Source of the DNA: Leeia oryzae DSM 17879
GTDB lineage: Bacteria; Pseudomonadota; Gammaproteobacteria; Burkholderiales; Leeiaceae
Reading direction: 5' to 3'
DNA: 64,000 nucleotides
Assembly (NCBI RefSeq): GCF_000376945.1
Contig: NZ_AQXU01000021.1
Location: 1 to 64,000, forward strand
The position numbers and the translations under genes are program-made. Below the pieces are notes generated by a model that worked only from the letters and a program-made list of their open reading frames with translations, did no database searches and had not been told where the DNA came from. Each line of letters starts with the position of its first letter. The first letter of the stretch is position 1. Positions 18,820-27,391 of the stretch are shown here, one piece after another.

Positions 18820-21800
18820 TTACTCCTTGTGATTTGATGCTTGAGGTAAGGTTGTTTCCGGGTAGTTGTGTTTCTGGCTGACAAAATACAGCAACGGAAT
18901 CACCACCAGGGTCAACACGGTTGAAACCAGAATCCCGAAAATCAGCGAAATGGCCAGGCCATTGAAAATCGGGTCATCCAGAATAAAGAAAGCGCCCAGC
19001 ATGGCAGCCAGCCCGGTGAGCGCAATCGGCTTGGCGCGGGTAGCAGCCGACTGCACCACAGCAACGGGCAATGGCACGCCCTGGCTGACCTGCAGGCGGA
19101 TAAAGTCCACCAGCAGGATTGAGTTACGGACGATGATGCCCGCCAGCGCAATCATGCCGATCATCGAAGTTGCGGTGAATTGCGCGCCCAACAGGGCATG
19201 GCCGGGCATGACGCCGATGATGGTCAGCGGAATCGGCGCCATGATCACCAGCGGCAGCAGATAACTGCGGAACTGCGCCACCACCAGCAGGTAGATCAGA
19301 ATCAGGCCGACCGCATAGGCGGCACCCATGTCGCGGAAGGTTTCGTAAGTAATCTGCCATTCGCCATCCCACTTGAGGGCGTACTGTCGATACGGGTCCT
19401 GCGGCTGACGGATGAAGTACTCACCCAGCTGGATGCCATCGGCCACTGGCTGACCAAACAGGCCATGCCGCATGGAGAACATGCCATATAGCGGGCTATC
19501 CAGACTACCGGCCATGTCTGCCGTGACAAACGTCACCGGCAGCAGGTCTTTGTGGTAGCGCGGCTGTTCAACACGCTTCCAGACCGGCGTCACCAGCTCC
19601 GACAACGGGATCAGTTGCCCTTGTCCGCCCGGCACCCGCAGTTGCAGGGCATTTTCGATGCGGGATTGCTGGGAGGCCGGCAGCGACAGGCGAATGGCTT
19701 CCGGATATTTGCTGAGCTTGTCGTGCAGCCAGCTGGCATCCAGCCCGCCCAGCGCGGTTCTCATGGTGGCGAGAATGGCCGACTCGCTCACCCCGGCAGC
19801 TGCGGCGCGGTCATGGCGAATCTCCAGTGCCAGTTTCGGTGCCTTGGCAATCAGCGAGCTATCAACAGCCACGATGTCTTTGGTATGGCTAAAAAGCTGC
19901 TTGACCTTGGCGGCCACCGCATCCCGGCCGGCCTGGTCTGGCCCGTAGACTTCGGCCACGATTGGCGCGCGAACGGGTGGACCGGGCGGGACTTCTACCA
20001 GGTTGACGTTGGCGCCCATGCGTCTGGCAATGGCTTCCAGCCCCGGACGGACGGCCTGGGCGATTTCATGGCTCTTGCGATTTCGCTCGTGCTTGTCCAG
20101 CAAGTTGACTTGCAGATCGCCGTATTCTGGCGCCGCCCGCAGGTCATACTGGCGCACCAGCCCGTTAAAGTTGATGGGCGCAGACGTACCGGCATACGCC
20201 TGGTAATGGATAACTTCCGGCACGGTGGCCAGATAGCTACCCATTTCGTGCAGTACCGCAGCGGTTTTTTCGACCGGCGTCCCGACCGGCATATCGACCA
20301 CCACCTGGAATTCGCTTTTGTTATCAAACGGCAGCATTTTCAGCACCACAAGCTTGACTACAGCCAGTGAGACAGACGCCAGGATCAGCAGCATAATGCC
20401 GGCCCACAACCGCATGCGCATGCGGCCACCACGGACCGGATCGACAAATGGGGCAAACACGCGCTGGAAGAACCGCTCCAGCTTGCCGGGTTGGCCGTCG
20501 GCATGGTCAGGGTGAACGGCGTGCTTGCCCAGCCAGCGATTGGCCAGCCATGGCGTCACCACAAAGGCGATGGCGAGCGAGATCAGCATGCCCATGCTGG
20601 CATTGATCGGGATCGGGCTCATGTACGGTCCCATCAGGCCGGACACGAAGGCCATCGGCAGCAAAGCGGCGATGACCGTCAGCGTCGCCAGAATGGTCGG
20701 GCCACCTACTTCGTCCACGGCAGCCGGGATGATCTCCAGCAACGGGGCATGCGGGTCCAGTACCCTATGGCGGTGGATGTTCTCGACCACCACAATGGCG
20801 TCATCCACCAGAATGCCGATACTGAAGATCAGGGCAAACAGCGAGACACGATTGAGCGTGAAGCCCCAGGCCCAGCTGGCAAACAGGGTGGCCAGCAGGG
20901 TCAGGATCACCGCCAGACCGACGATGCCGGCTTCCCTGCGACCCAGTGCCAGCCAAACCAGCGCCACCACAGAAGCCGTGGCAAACAGCAGTTTCTGGAT
21001 CAGTTTCTTGGCCTTGTCGTTGGCGGTCACGCCGTAATCCCGGCTGACGGTCACCATCACATTGTCCGGGATCACGGTGCCTTTGAGCTGGTCGATGCGT
21101 GCTTGCAGGCGCGACGTGACATCTACGGCGTTTTCACCGGGTTTCTTGGTGATTTGCAAGGTAACGGCAGGATGTTCCGCCGCCGCTTTGCCCACCGTGC
21201 CGTGCCAGACATAGCGCTCAGGGACGGGCGGTCCTTCTTCCAGTCTGGCCACATCTTTCAGATACACAGGGCGCCCGTCAAACACGCCGACGATGACATC
21301 ACCCACATCCTGCAGGCTGGCCAGGAACCCACCGGTTTCTACCTCGATGCGCTGATTGTCAGCGGTCAGGGCGCCGCTCGGCATGGTCACATTGCGTGCC
21401 TGCAAAGCTTGCTGGATCTGCACAACAGAAATGCCGCTGGCACTGAGTTTGCGTGCATCCAGCCAGACGTTAACGGCTTGTCCGGGACCGCCAATGGTTT
21501 GTACCTCTCGGGTACCGGCCACCCGCTTGAGTTCGACTTCCAGGCTGTGCGCAGCGCGTTCCAGGTCGTAGCCGCCTGCGGCCGCATCTTTGCTCCACAG
21601 AGTCAGCGCCATCACCGGTACATCATCAATCCCCTTGGGTTTGACAATGGGCTGGCCGACCCCAAGTCCGGTTGGCAGGCTGTCCAGATGCGAATGCACC
21701 GTATCGTACAAGCGTACCAGTGCGGTTTCGTGCGGGACACCCACCTTGAACTGCACCGTCATGATGGCCATACCGGGACGGGAGACCGAATACACATGGT

Positions 21801-22092
21801 CTACGCCGGCAATCTGGTCCAGCATCTGTTCATATGGGATGGCGACGTGCTGCTCGACATCCGTCACCGACGCGCCAGCATATGGCACTACCACGTTGGC
21901 CATGGTCACGTTGATCTGCGGCTCTTCTTCCCGGGGCGTAACCAGAATGGCAAACAGGCCCAGCAAGGCGGCAATCAGCGCCAGTAGCGGGGTCATGGTA
22001 TTTTTCTGGAAATACGCCACGATCCGGCCGGATACCCCCAGTAGAGGCGATCCGCCCGCCTGCTTATCGGTGACAGGATGCTGTTCGCTCAT
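18820..22092 (-). CDS. RND efflux transporter permease subunit
   Basis: A 1090-residue inner-membrane proton antiporter of the resistance-nodulation-division superfamily. A first helix (residues 35-55) precedes the periplasmic porter region (VVVPYAGASVTDVEQHVAIPYEQML). A membrane block contains the proton-relay motif GILVDDAIVVVENIHRHR near residue 425, a second periplasmic region follows (PPGPPVRAPIVAEVYGPDQ), and the final block contains MIALAGIIVRNSILLVDF. It is of the AcrB/MexB-like family but not obviously the polyaromatic drug class; the substrate cannot be named. It overlaps the adaptor stop by 4 bases, so translation is coupled. No outer-membrane channel gene is adjacent. Confidence 0.95.
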   Translation of the reverse strand: MSEQHPVTDKQAGGSPLLGVSGRIVAYFQKNTMTPLLALIAALLGLFAILVTPREEEPQINVTMANVVVPYAGASVTDVEQHVAIPYEQMLDQIAGVDHVYSVSRPGMAIMTVQFKVGVPHETALVRLYDTVHSHLDSLPTGLGVGQPIVKPKGIDDVPVMALTLWSKDAAAGGYDLERAAHSLEVELKRVAGTREVQTIGGPGQAVNVWLDARKLSASGISVVQIQQALQARNVTMPSGALTADNQRIEVETGGFLASLQDVGDVIVGVFDGRPVYLKDVARLEEGPPVPERYVWHGTVGKAAAEHPAVTLQITKKPGENAVDVTSRLQARIDQLKGTVIPDNVMVTVSRDYGVTANDKAKKLIQKLLFATASVVALVWLALGRREAGIVGLAVILTLLATLFASWAWGFTLNRVSLFALIFSIGILVDDAIVVVENIHRHRVLDPHAPLLEIIPAAVDEVGGPTILATLTVIAALLPMAFVSGLMGPYMSPIPINASMGMLISLAIAFVVTPWLANRWLGKHAVHPDHADGQPGKLERFFQRVFAPFVDPVRGGRMRMRLWAGIMLLILASVSLAVVKLVVLKMLPFDNKSEFQVVVDMPVGTPVEKTAAVLHEMGSYLATVPEVIHYQAYAGTSAPINFNGLVRQYDLRAAPEYGDLQVNLLDKHERNRKSHEIAQAVRPGLEAIARRMGANVNLVEVPPGPPVRAPIVAEVYGPDQAGRDAVAAKVKQLFSHTKDIVAVDSSLIAKAPKLALEIRHDRAAAAGVSESAILATMRTALGGLDASWLHDKLSKYPEAIRLSLPASQQSRIENALQLRVPGGQGQLIPLSELVTPVWKRVEQPRYHKDLLPVTFVTADMAGSLDSPLYGMFSMRHGLFGQPVADGIQLGEYFIRQPQDPYRQYALKWDGEWQITYETFRDMGAAYAVGLILIYLLVVAQFRSYLLPLVIMAPIPLTIIGVMPGHALLGAQFTATSMIGMIALAGIIVRNSILLVDFIRLQVSQGVPLPVAVVQSAATRAKPIALTGLAAMLGAFFILDDPIFNGLAISLIFGILVSTVLTLVVIPLLYFVSQKHNYPETTLPQASNHKE

Positions 22093-23120
22093 TGTGCTTG
22101 CCCCAATCCAGCCGCAACCGGGTTCAGCGCGACTTTCTCGCCGGCCTGTACCCCCGCCAGAATCTCTACCCCTGCCGGCCCCATGTCTTCACCCAGGCGG
22201 ACCTGCCGCAGCAAAAACTTGCCGTTGCCAGACAGCACATACACCAGCGACAGCTCGCTCCGGCGAAGAATGCTGCTGGCAGGCACGACCAGACGGCGGG
22301 TCTGGCTGGTGGCAAACCAGACCGACACGGTTTGCCCCGGGGCATACGCGGTCGATGCCGGCAAGGCCACCCGCACTTCACGCGTGTGCGTGACCGGATC
22401 GGCCGCCGGCAAGACGGTGGTCGCACCGGCAGGCTGCCAGTCTTTGCCGTTCAGTTGTATTTTGGCTGGCGAACGGGCATCCAGCTCGCTGATGGATGCC
22501 TGTGGCACATGCGCAACCGCACGCAGCCCCCCCGGTGCAAATACAGTCAGCAACGGCGTGCCGGGTGCAGCCATTTGCCCGACTTCGGTCGATACCTGGC
22601 TGACCACACCGTCAAACGGCGCCTTGACGATGGCGTAATCCTTATTGGTACTCATCTGACCCGCATTGGCCTTTAGCGCCTTGACGCTCGCCAGTGCAGC
22701 GTCATACTGCGACTGGGCTGTATCCAGCATGGCCTGACTCATGAATTTTTGTGCGACCAGACTCTGGGTGCGCCGCAGGTTGGCACTGGCGTTGGCCAGC
22801 TGGGCCTGGGCAGCCTGTACTTGCGCCGTACTGGCACTCACACCTTGCGACAGGGCTTTGTCATCCAGACGCGCCAGTACCTGCCCGGCTTTGACCCGGT
22901 CGCCCACTTTCACGGACAGCATGACCACCTGCCCCTGGGTCTGCGCCGACACGGCCGACTGCTGTACGGCCTCTACCACGGCTTCTGCCCGGTAACCGGC
23001 ACTAACCATCTGCCACTGGGCGACGGCCACTTGCGGTGCACTTTTTGCCATGAGTCCGGTTGCCACCAGCATCATCGCCGCCGACAGGGTCCGGATGACT
23101 ATTTTTTTCTGCTGCGCCAT
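22089..23120 (-). CDS. RND efflux periplasmic adaptor (membrane fusion protein)
   Basis: A 343-residue HlyD/AcrA-type adaptor with an N-terminal signal (SAAMMLVATGLMAKSA), lipoyl half motifs (VSAQTQGQVVMLSVKVGDRVKAGQVLARLDD and YAIVKAPFDGVVSQVSTEVGQ) flanking a short alpha-helical hairpin, and C-terminal beta domains. It joins the inner-membrane pump to an outer-membrane channel. It is the first gene of the minus-strand operon adaptor-permease-DUF2892-DUF2892 and faces the ArsR-type repressor gene. Confidence 0.94.
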   Translation of the reverse strand: MAQQKKIVIRTLSAAMMLVATGLMAKSAPQVAVAQWQMVSAGYRAEAVVEAVQQSAVSAQTQGQVVMLSVKVGDRVKAGQVLARLDDKALSQGVSASTAQVQAAQAQLANASANLRRTQSLVAQKFMSQAMLDTAQSQYDAALASVKALKANAGQMSTNKDYAIVKAPFDGVVSQVSTEVGQMAAPGTPLLTVFAPGGLRAVAHVPQASISELDARSPAKIQLNGKDWQPAGATTVLPAADPVTHTREVRVALPASTAYAPGQTVSVWFATSQTRRLVVPASSILRRSELSLVYVLSGNGKFLLRQVRLGEDMGPAGVEILAGVQAGEKVALNPVAAGLGQAQ

Positions 23121-23149
23121 GAGCGTTGTCCTGTAAAAAACTTTACTAC

Positions 23150-23178
23150 ACTATATAACTATATAGTAATATAATCAA
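23150..23178 (-). promoter_or_regulatory. promoter and operator of the RND operon
   Basis: On the minus strand TTGATT (23173-23178), a 17-base spacer and TATAGT (23150-23155) form a sigma70 promoter for the RND operon. A perfect inverted repeat, ACTATATA-AC-TATATAGT (23150-23167), covers the -10 box and part of the spacer. It is the likely binding site of the divergently encoded ArsR-type repressor, where binding would block RNA polymerase. Confidence 0.8.
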
Positions 23179-23247
23179 ATAAAAAAGCAAGTCACCCCAT
23201 CCGGACAAGGCTCGGGTAAAATGTAACCGTTATCGTCGAGGTGTGTG

Positions 23248-23598
23248 ATGGAAGAACTGAATGATGTAGCCCTGACAAAAGTGGCCAGCTATTTCCGGGC
23301 ATTGTCCGAACCCATGCGTTTGCGGATTCTCAACTGCCTGCGCGATGGCGAAAAGAGCGTGCGCCAGCTGACCGAACTGAGCGGTGGCGGGCAAGCAAAC
23401 GTGTCCAAGCATTTGTCCCTACTGCTGGAAGCCGGACTGGTCACGCGCGAACAGCGCGGCACCATGGCCATCTACCAGATAGCTGACGCTTGTACCTATG
23501 AGTTATGCGATCTGGTATGCGGAAACGTGGCCAAGATTTTGCAAAGGGATGCCGAACTGCATCAGGCCATTCAGGAAGCCGCGCGCAGAATTGGCTAA
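23248..23598 (+). CDS. ArsR-family transcriptional repressor
   Basis: A 116-residue winged-helix regulator with the ArsR fold: YFRALSEPMRLRILNCLRDGEKSVRQL then recognition helix GQANVSKHLSLLLEAGLVTREQRG. It has four cysteines: Cys30 in the helix where metal- or sulfur-sensing relatives carry a reactive cysteine, and Cys82, Cys87 and Cys91 in the C-terminal helix. A thiol- or metal-based sensor is therefore plausible, in the manner of BigR/SqrR or CadC/ArsR, but the ligand is not identified. The ATG at 23248 has GAGG 6 bases before it. It diverges from the RND operon and most likely represses it. Confidence 0.9.
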   Translation: MEELNDVALTKVASYFRALSEPMRLRILNCLRDGEKSVRQLTELSGGGQANVSKHLSLLLEAGLVTREQRGTMAIYQIADACTYELCDLVCGNVAKILQRDAELHQAIQEAARRIG

Positions 23599-23709
23599 CC
23601 CTCGCCGTGCACGACCAGCGACCAGATTCTACTTTGTTTGACCAAAATCAAGCACTTGCCCGCATATTCTCCCGATTCGATCTTGCACAGTACCGGGATG
23701 GCTTGTTAC

Positions 23710-23728
23710 GATAACGAGAATAAATATC
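23710..23728 (+). promoter_or_regulatory. Fur box upstream of feoA
   Basis: GATAACGAGAATAAATATC matches 15 of 19 positions of the Fur consensus GATAATGATAATCATTATC and lies 16 bases before the feoA start, where Fur-Fe(II) would block transcription of feoAB under iron-replete conditions. Confidence 0.85.
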
Positions 23729-23744
23729 GTTTACAAAGCGTATT

Positions 23745-24044
23745 ATGCCAAACAGACCTCTCCAGACAACCGAGACCGGGCACCCGGTCTCGCCGCTACA
23801 TGATCTGCCCAAAGGGGCACATGCCCGCATTGTCAGCATCGACGTACAGAATGCCTTTGGCCAGCGCGACGAACACGTCACCCAGCGCCTGAAAGAGCTG
23901 GGTTTTCTTCCCGGCGCCACACTGAAAGTGATCGGTTTTGGCCTGTTTGGCAAAGACCCGATTGCGGTACAGATCAATGGCACCAAGTTCGGCCTGCGCC
24001 GCCGCGAAGCCGAAAAAATCCTGACAACGCCACATAAAGCCTGA
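23745..24044 (+). CDS. feoA: ferrous iron transport protein A
   Basis: A 99-residue SH3-like FeoA protein, with a family core from LPKGAHARIVSIDV through QRLKELGFLPGATLKVIGFGLFGKDPIAVQINGTKFGLRRREAEKI. FeoA is a cytosolic partner that supports FeoB-mediated Fe(II) uptake. It has an N-terminal extension of about 20 residues. feoB starts 6 bases after the stop, and a Fur box lies upstream. Confidence 0.95.
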   Translation: MPNRPLQTTETGHPVSPLHDLPKGAHARIVSIDVQNAFGQRDEHVTQRLKELGFLPGATLKVIGFGLFGKDPIAVQINGTKFGLRRREAEKILTTPHKA

Positions 24045-24050
24045 TGGGTC

Positions 24051-25913
24051 ATGACCTCTGCTCACGTAACCACACCCCCCTTGCGATTTGCCCTGGTAGG
24101 CAACCCAAACTGCGGAAAAACCGCACTGTTCAACCGACTGACAGGTTCCCGGGCCAAAGTCGCCAACTATGCCGGCGTGACGGTCGAAAAACGCATCGGC
24201 CTGCTGCAGCAGATGGATGCGCCTGCCGAACTGATCGACTTACCGGGTACTTACAGTCTGTATGTGGCGTCTCCCGATGAGCAGGTGGCGCGGCGTGTCA
24301 TTCTGGGTGAAATGGCAGACGAAGCCCGCCCGGATGTACTGGTGGCCGTTGTGGATGCCACTAACCTGAAACTGGGGCTGCGGTTAGTACTGGAACTGAA
24401 AGTGCTGGGGCTGCCGATGATTCTGGCCCTGAACATGGCCGATGCCGCCGAGCACCGGGGCATTCGCATCCAGGTCGATGAACTGTCGCGCAGGCTGGGC
24501 CTGCCGGTCGTTGAAACCGTGGCGGTACGCAAGCATGGCGTCAATGCCTTGCAGGACGCCATGCGCACCATCGCCAAACAAGCCCTGCAACGGGCAGACA
24601 CCATCCCGTTACCCGCACGCGGCGAGGACGTGGAAGCTTTGTATGCGCGGATCGACGACATGCTGGCCGGTTGCGTTTCTGCGCCGGCCAACCCGCCACG
24701 CTGGCAGGAAGCGCTGGATACCCTGATCATGCACCCGGTCTGGGGGCTGCTGGTTCTGCTAACGACCCTGTTCCTGATGTTCCAGGCCGTGTTTGCCTGG
24801 GCCAGCCCGCTGGTCGATGCCATTGATACCAGTGTGCAATGGATAGGTGCACAGGTCGGTGCCCTGCTACCCACGGGCATTCTGCAGGATTTTCTGGTCA
24901 ACGGACTGATTGCGGGGACCGGCAGTGTGCTGGTGTTCTTGCCGCAGATCATCATCCTGTTTGCCTTCATTCTGGCACTGGAAGACTCCGGCTACCTGCC
25001 GCGGGCAGCCTTTTTGCTGGATCGGCTCATGCGCGGCGTGGGATTGTCAGGCAGATCGTTCATCCCCTTACTGTCCAGTTTTGCCTGCGCGGTGCCCGGC
25101 ATCATGGCCACCCGTTCCATTGCCGACCCGAAAGAACGGCTGATCACCATCATGGTGGCGCCGCTGATGACCTGCTCGGCACGCCTGCCGGTATACGCAC
25201 TGGTGATTGGGGCCTTTATCCCGCATCAAACCGTGTGGGGGGTTTTCAACCTGCAGGGGATCACGCTGTTTGCCCTGTATATTGCCGGCATTGTCAGTGC
25301 CGCCCTGATCGCCTGGGTAATGCGCAAACAGCAACACGCTGCGGATGACTTCCCCTTGCTGCTGGAGCTGCCCAGCTACCGCTGGCCCAACGCCTATCAC
25401 TTTTTGCTGGGTCTGAAAGAACGGGCCTGGATCTTTATCCGCCGGGTTGGCACCATCATTCTGGCGCTGTCGATCCTGCTCTGGTTTCTGGCCACTTACC
25501 CGCACGCACCGCTCAATGCAACAGCACCCGCCATCGAGTACAGTTTTGCCGGCATGCTGGGCAAGCTGATGCAGCCGCTGTTCGGGCCACTGGGTTTCAG
25601 CTGGCAGATGTGCATTGCCCTGATTCCGGCCATGGCCGCCCGTGAAGTGGCCGTCAGCGCGCTGGCCACCGTGTATGCCGTAGGCGGCGGCGAATCCGCC
25701 CTGGGAGCATCACTGGCTCATGCCTGGGGCTTACCGGTAGCCCTCGCCTATCTGGCCTGGTTTGTGTATGCGCCACAATGCCTGTCCACCATTGCCGTGG
25801 TCCGCCGCGAAACCAACTCGGTGAATGCCACCATTGCGTTTACCGGGTATTTGTTTTTACTGGCTTATCTGGCTGCCTGCGCCACCCGCTATCTTGCCGG
25901 GGTCTGGCTGTAA
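24051..25913 (+). CDS. feoB: ferrous iron transporter FeoB
   Basis: A 620-residue Fe(II) transporter. The N-terminal G domain has GNPNCGKTALFN (G1), DLPGTYSLY (G3) and LNMAD (G4), followed by a helical regulatory region and a membrane core with two gate repeats (the first near GSVLVFLPQIIILFAFILALEDSGYLPR, the second near FSWQMCIALIPAMAAREVAVSALATVY). It is shorter than E. coli FeoB (773 residues), as are many betaproteobacterial forms. It is co-transcribed with feoA and the small Cys-rich gene. Confidence 0.97.
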   Translation: MTSAHVTTPPLRFALVGNPNCGKTALFNRLTGSRAKVANYAGVTVEKRIGLLQQMDAPAELIDLPGTYSLYVASPDEQVARRVILGEMADEARPDVLVAVVDATNLKLGLRLVLELKVLGLPMILALNMADAAEHRGIRIQVDELSRRLGLPVVETVAVRKHGVNALQDAMRTIAKQALQRADTIPLPARGEDVEALYARIDDMLAGCVSAPANPPRWQEALDTLIMHPVWGLLVLLTTLFLMFQAVFAWASPLVDAIDTSVQWIGAQVGALLPTGILQDFLVNGLIAGTGSVLVFLPQIIILFAFILALEDSGYLPRAAFLLDRLMRGVGLSGRSFIPLLSSFACAVPGIMATRSIADPKERLITIMVAPLMTCSARLPVYALVIGAFIPHQTVWGVFNLQGITLFALYIAGIVSAALIAWVMRKQQHAADDFPLLLELPSYRWPNAYHFLLGLKERAWIFIRRVGTIILALSILLWFLATYPHAPLNATAPAIEYSFAGMLGKLMQPLFGPLGFSWQMCIALIPAMAAREVAVSALATVYAVGGGESALGASLAHAWGLPVALAYLAWFVYAPQCLSTIAVVRRETNSVNATIAFTGYLFLLAYLAACATRYLAGVWL

Positions 25914-25947
25914 GCCGTTATCGAATCGGTCTGACCGGGAGAACCAC

Positions 25948-26100
25948 ATGTCTGCTGACTGGCTTCAAACTGCGATTGTAGGACTGTGCGTGGCGGGCGC
26001 CGCCGCCTTTGTCCTGCGCAAATATGTACTCAAAAAACCCGGTGCATCGACCGGTTGCGGCAGCTGCAGCGGGTGTGGTACCAAACGCTGCAGCAAATAG
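25948..26100 (+). CDS. FeoB-associated Cys-rich membrane protein
   Basis: A 50-residue protein starting at the ATG at 25948, which has GGGAG 6 bases upstream. It has one membrane helix (TAIVGLCVAGAAAFVLRKYV) and a cysteine-rich tail, STGCGSCSGCGTKRCSK, with five cysteines. This matches the FeoB-associated Cys-rich protein family found after feoB, which may bind iron or an Fe-S cluster. It ends the feo operon. Confidence 0.85.
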   Translation: MSADWLQTAIVGLCVAGAAAFVLRKYVLKKPGASTGCGSCSGCGTKRCSK

Positions 26101-26111
26101 AAGGCAGGCGA

Positions 26112-26765
26112 TCAGGCGATCACGTACCCCACGCCGCGCATGGTACGGATCAACTGGTCGCCCAGTTTTTTGCGCAAGTGGTGGATATGCACCTCCACTG
26201 CATTGCTGCCGACTTCTTCACCAAACCCATAGAGGCTGTCTTCCAGTTGCTCGCGGGACCTGGCCGTACCCCGATGTTCCAGCAAGTCCACCAGCAGGGC
26301 AAACTCCTTGCCGGATAACACCACCAGCTCCCCTTTCAGCCATACCTGATGTGCGGCCGGGTCCACCGTCAGGTCACCGTGCTTCAGTTCCGGATTGGCC
26401 CGCCCGTGGGCACGCCGCAGCAAGGCACGGACGCGGGCAGTCAACTCGGCCAGCGCAAACGGCTTGACCAGATAATCATCTGCACCGGCTTCCAGCCCTT
26501 TGACGCGATCATCCACGGTATCTCTTGCGGTCAACAACAGCACGGGCAGATCCTTGCCCTTGCTGCGCAACTTCTTCAGCAGGGTCAGGCCATCTTGCCG
26601 CGGCAAACCGATGTCCAGCACCAGCAGTTCATAATCGGTGGTCATCAGGGCGGATTCCCCGGTCACTCCGTCCTGCATCCAGTCCACCACCAGGCCGGCA
26701 TCCCGCAATACAGCGGCAATACCGTCACCTAGCAAGGCATCGTCTTCAACCAGCAAAATCCGCAT
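26112..26765 (-). CDS. OmpR-family response regulator, orphan
   Basis: A 217-residue two-domain regulator with a receiver (EDD at 7-9, phosphoacceptor Asp51 in LLVLDIGLPRQDG, LLTARD, LVKPFAL) and a winged-helix domain (LSGKEFALLVDLLEH, SREQLEDSLYGF, VEVHIHHLRKKL), closest in style to the QseB/PmrA/TctD group. Its start codon overlaps the tesA stop (TAATG), so translation is coupled to tesA. No histidine kinase gene follows; the feo operon converges 11 bases away. The partner kinase must be elsewhere. Confidence 0.92.
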   Translation of the reverse strand: MRILLVEDDALLGDGIAAVLRDAGLVVDWMQDGVTGESALMTTDYELLVLDIGLPRQDGLTLLKKLRSKGKDLPVLLLTARDTVDDRVKGLEAGADDYLVKPFALAELTARVRALLRRAHGRANPELKHGDLTVDPAAHQVWLKGELVVLSGKEFALLVDLLEHRGTARSREQLEDSLYGFGEEVGSNAVEVHIHHLRKKLGDQLIRTMRGVGYVIA

Positions 26766-27391
26766 TACTTATCCTTGACGGTTTTCAGCACGGGCCGGAG
26801 CACCGGCCACACGGTATCCAGCAACAACGGCTGCGCCTTGGCAACTGGATGCAATCCGTCTGGCTGGAACAGGTCTTTGCGGTTGGCCACCTTCGCCAGC
26901 AAGAACGGGACAAAAGGTACTTTCTCCAGGCTGGCCAGCTCCTGATACATCTGGCTGAACTTTTGCTGGTACTGGCGGCCATAATTGGGAGGAATCTGGA
27001 TGCCGATCAGCACGGTTTTGGCGCCCGCCTGGGCAATCTGTTCGATCATGCGCTGCAGGTTGTTCTGGGTCGCCTGCAAGGGCAGCCCGCGCAAGGCATC
27101 GTTAGCCCCCAGTTCCAGCAGGACGATATCGGGCTGATGCTTGGCCAGGGCCTGTGGCAAACGGGCGACGCCGCCCGCTGACGTTTCACCGGAGACACTG
27201 GCGTTGATGACCGTATGGCGAGCCCCTGCCTTGCGCGCCAGCAGATCAACCCAGCCGGTATCTTTTGGCAGGCCATAGCCGGCCGACAGGCTGTCGCCCA
27301 TGACCAGAATCGTTGCGCCGTAACTGTTCTGCGCCAATAATAGGCTGGCGCCCAGCATCCACCACGACAGGAATACTCGCATGACACGCAC
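26765..27391 (-). CDS. tesA: periplasmic acyl-CoA thioesterase I / lysophospholipase L1 (SGNH hydrolase)
   Basis: A 208-residue GDSL/SGNH hydrolase with a signal peptide (about residues 1-25), the catalytic block I GDSLSAGYGL (Ser34), block III LGANDALRG and the C-terminal catalytic pair DGLHP. E. coli TesA hydrolyses acyl-CoAs, lysophospholipids and some esters in the periplasm. The GTG at 27391 is chosen because AAAGGAG lies 7 bases before it; the ATG at 27382 has none. It is divergent from, and overlaps by 11 bases, the YbbA-type ATPase gene, the same arrangement as tesA-ybbA in E. coli. Confidence 0.94.
   Translation of the reverse strand: MRVMRVFLSWWMLGASLLLAQNSYGATILVMGDSLSAGYGLPKDTGWVDLLARKAGARHTVINASVSGETSAGGVARLPQALAKHQPDIVLLELGANDALRGLPLQATQNNLQRMIEQIAQAGAKTVLIGIQIPPNYGRQYQQKFSQMYQELASLEKVPFVPFLLAKVANRKDLFQPDGLHPVAKAQPLLLDTVWPVLRPVLKTVKDK

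Noticed and set aside
20491-21987. A 498-codon open frame on the plus strand
   Set aside because: It lies wholly antisense to the RND permease gene, is rich in Arg/His/Gln, and has no family features. It is a by-product of the GC-rich codon pattern.
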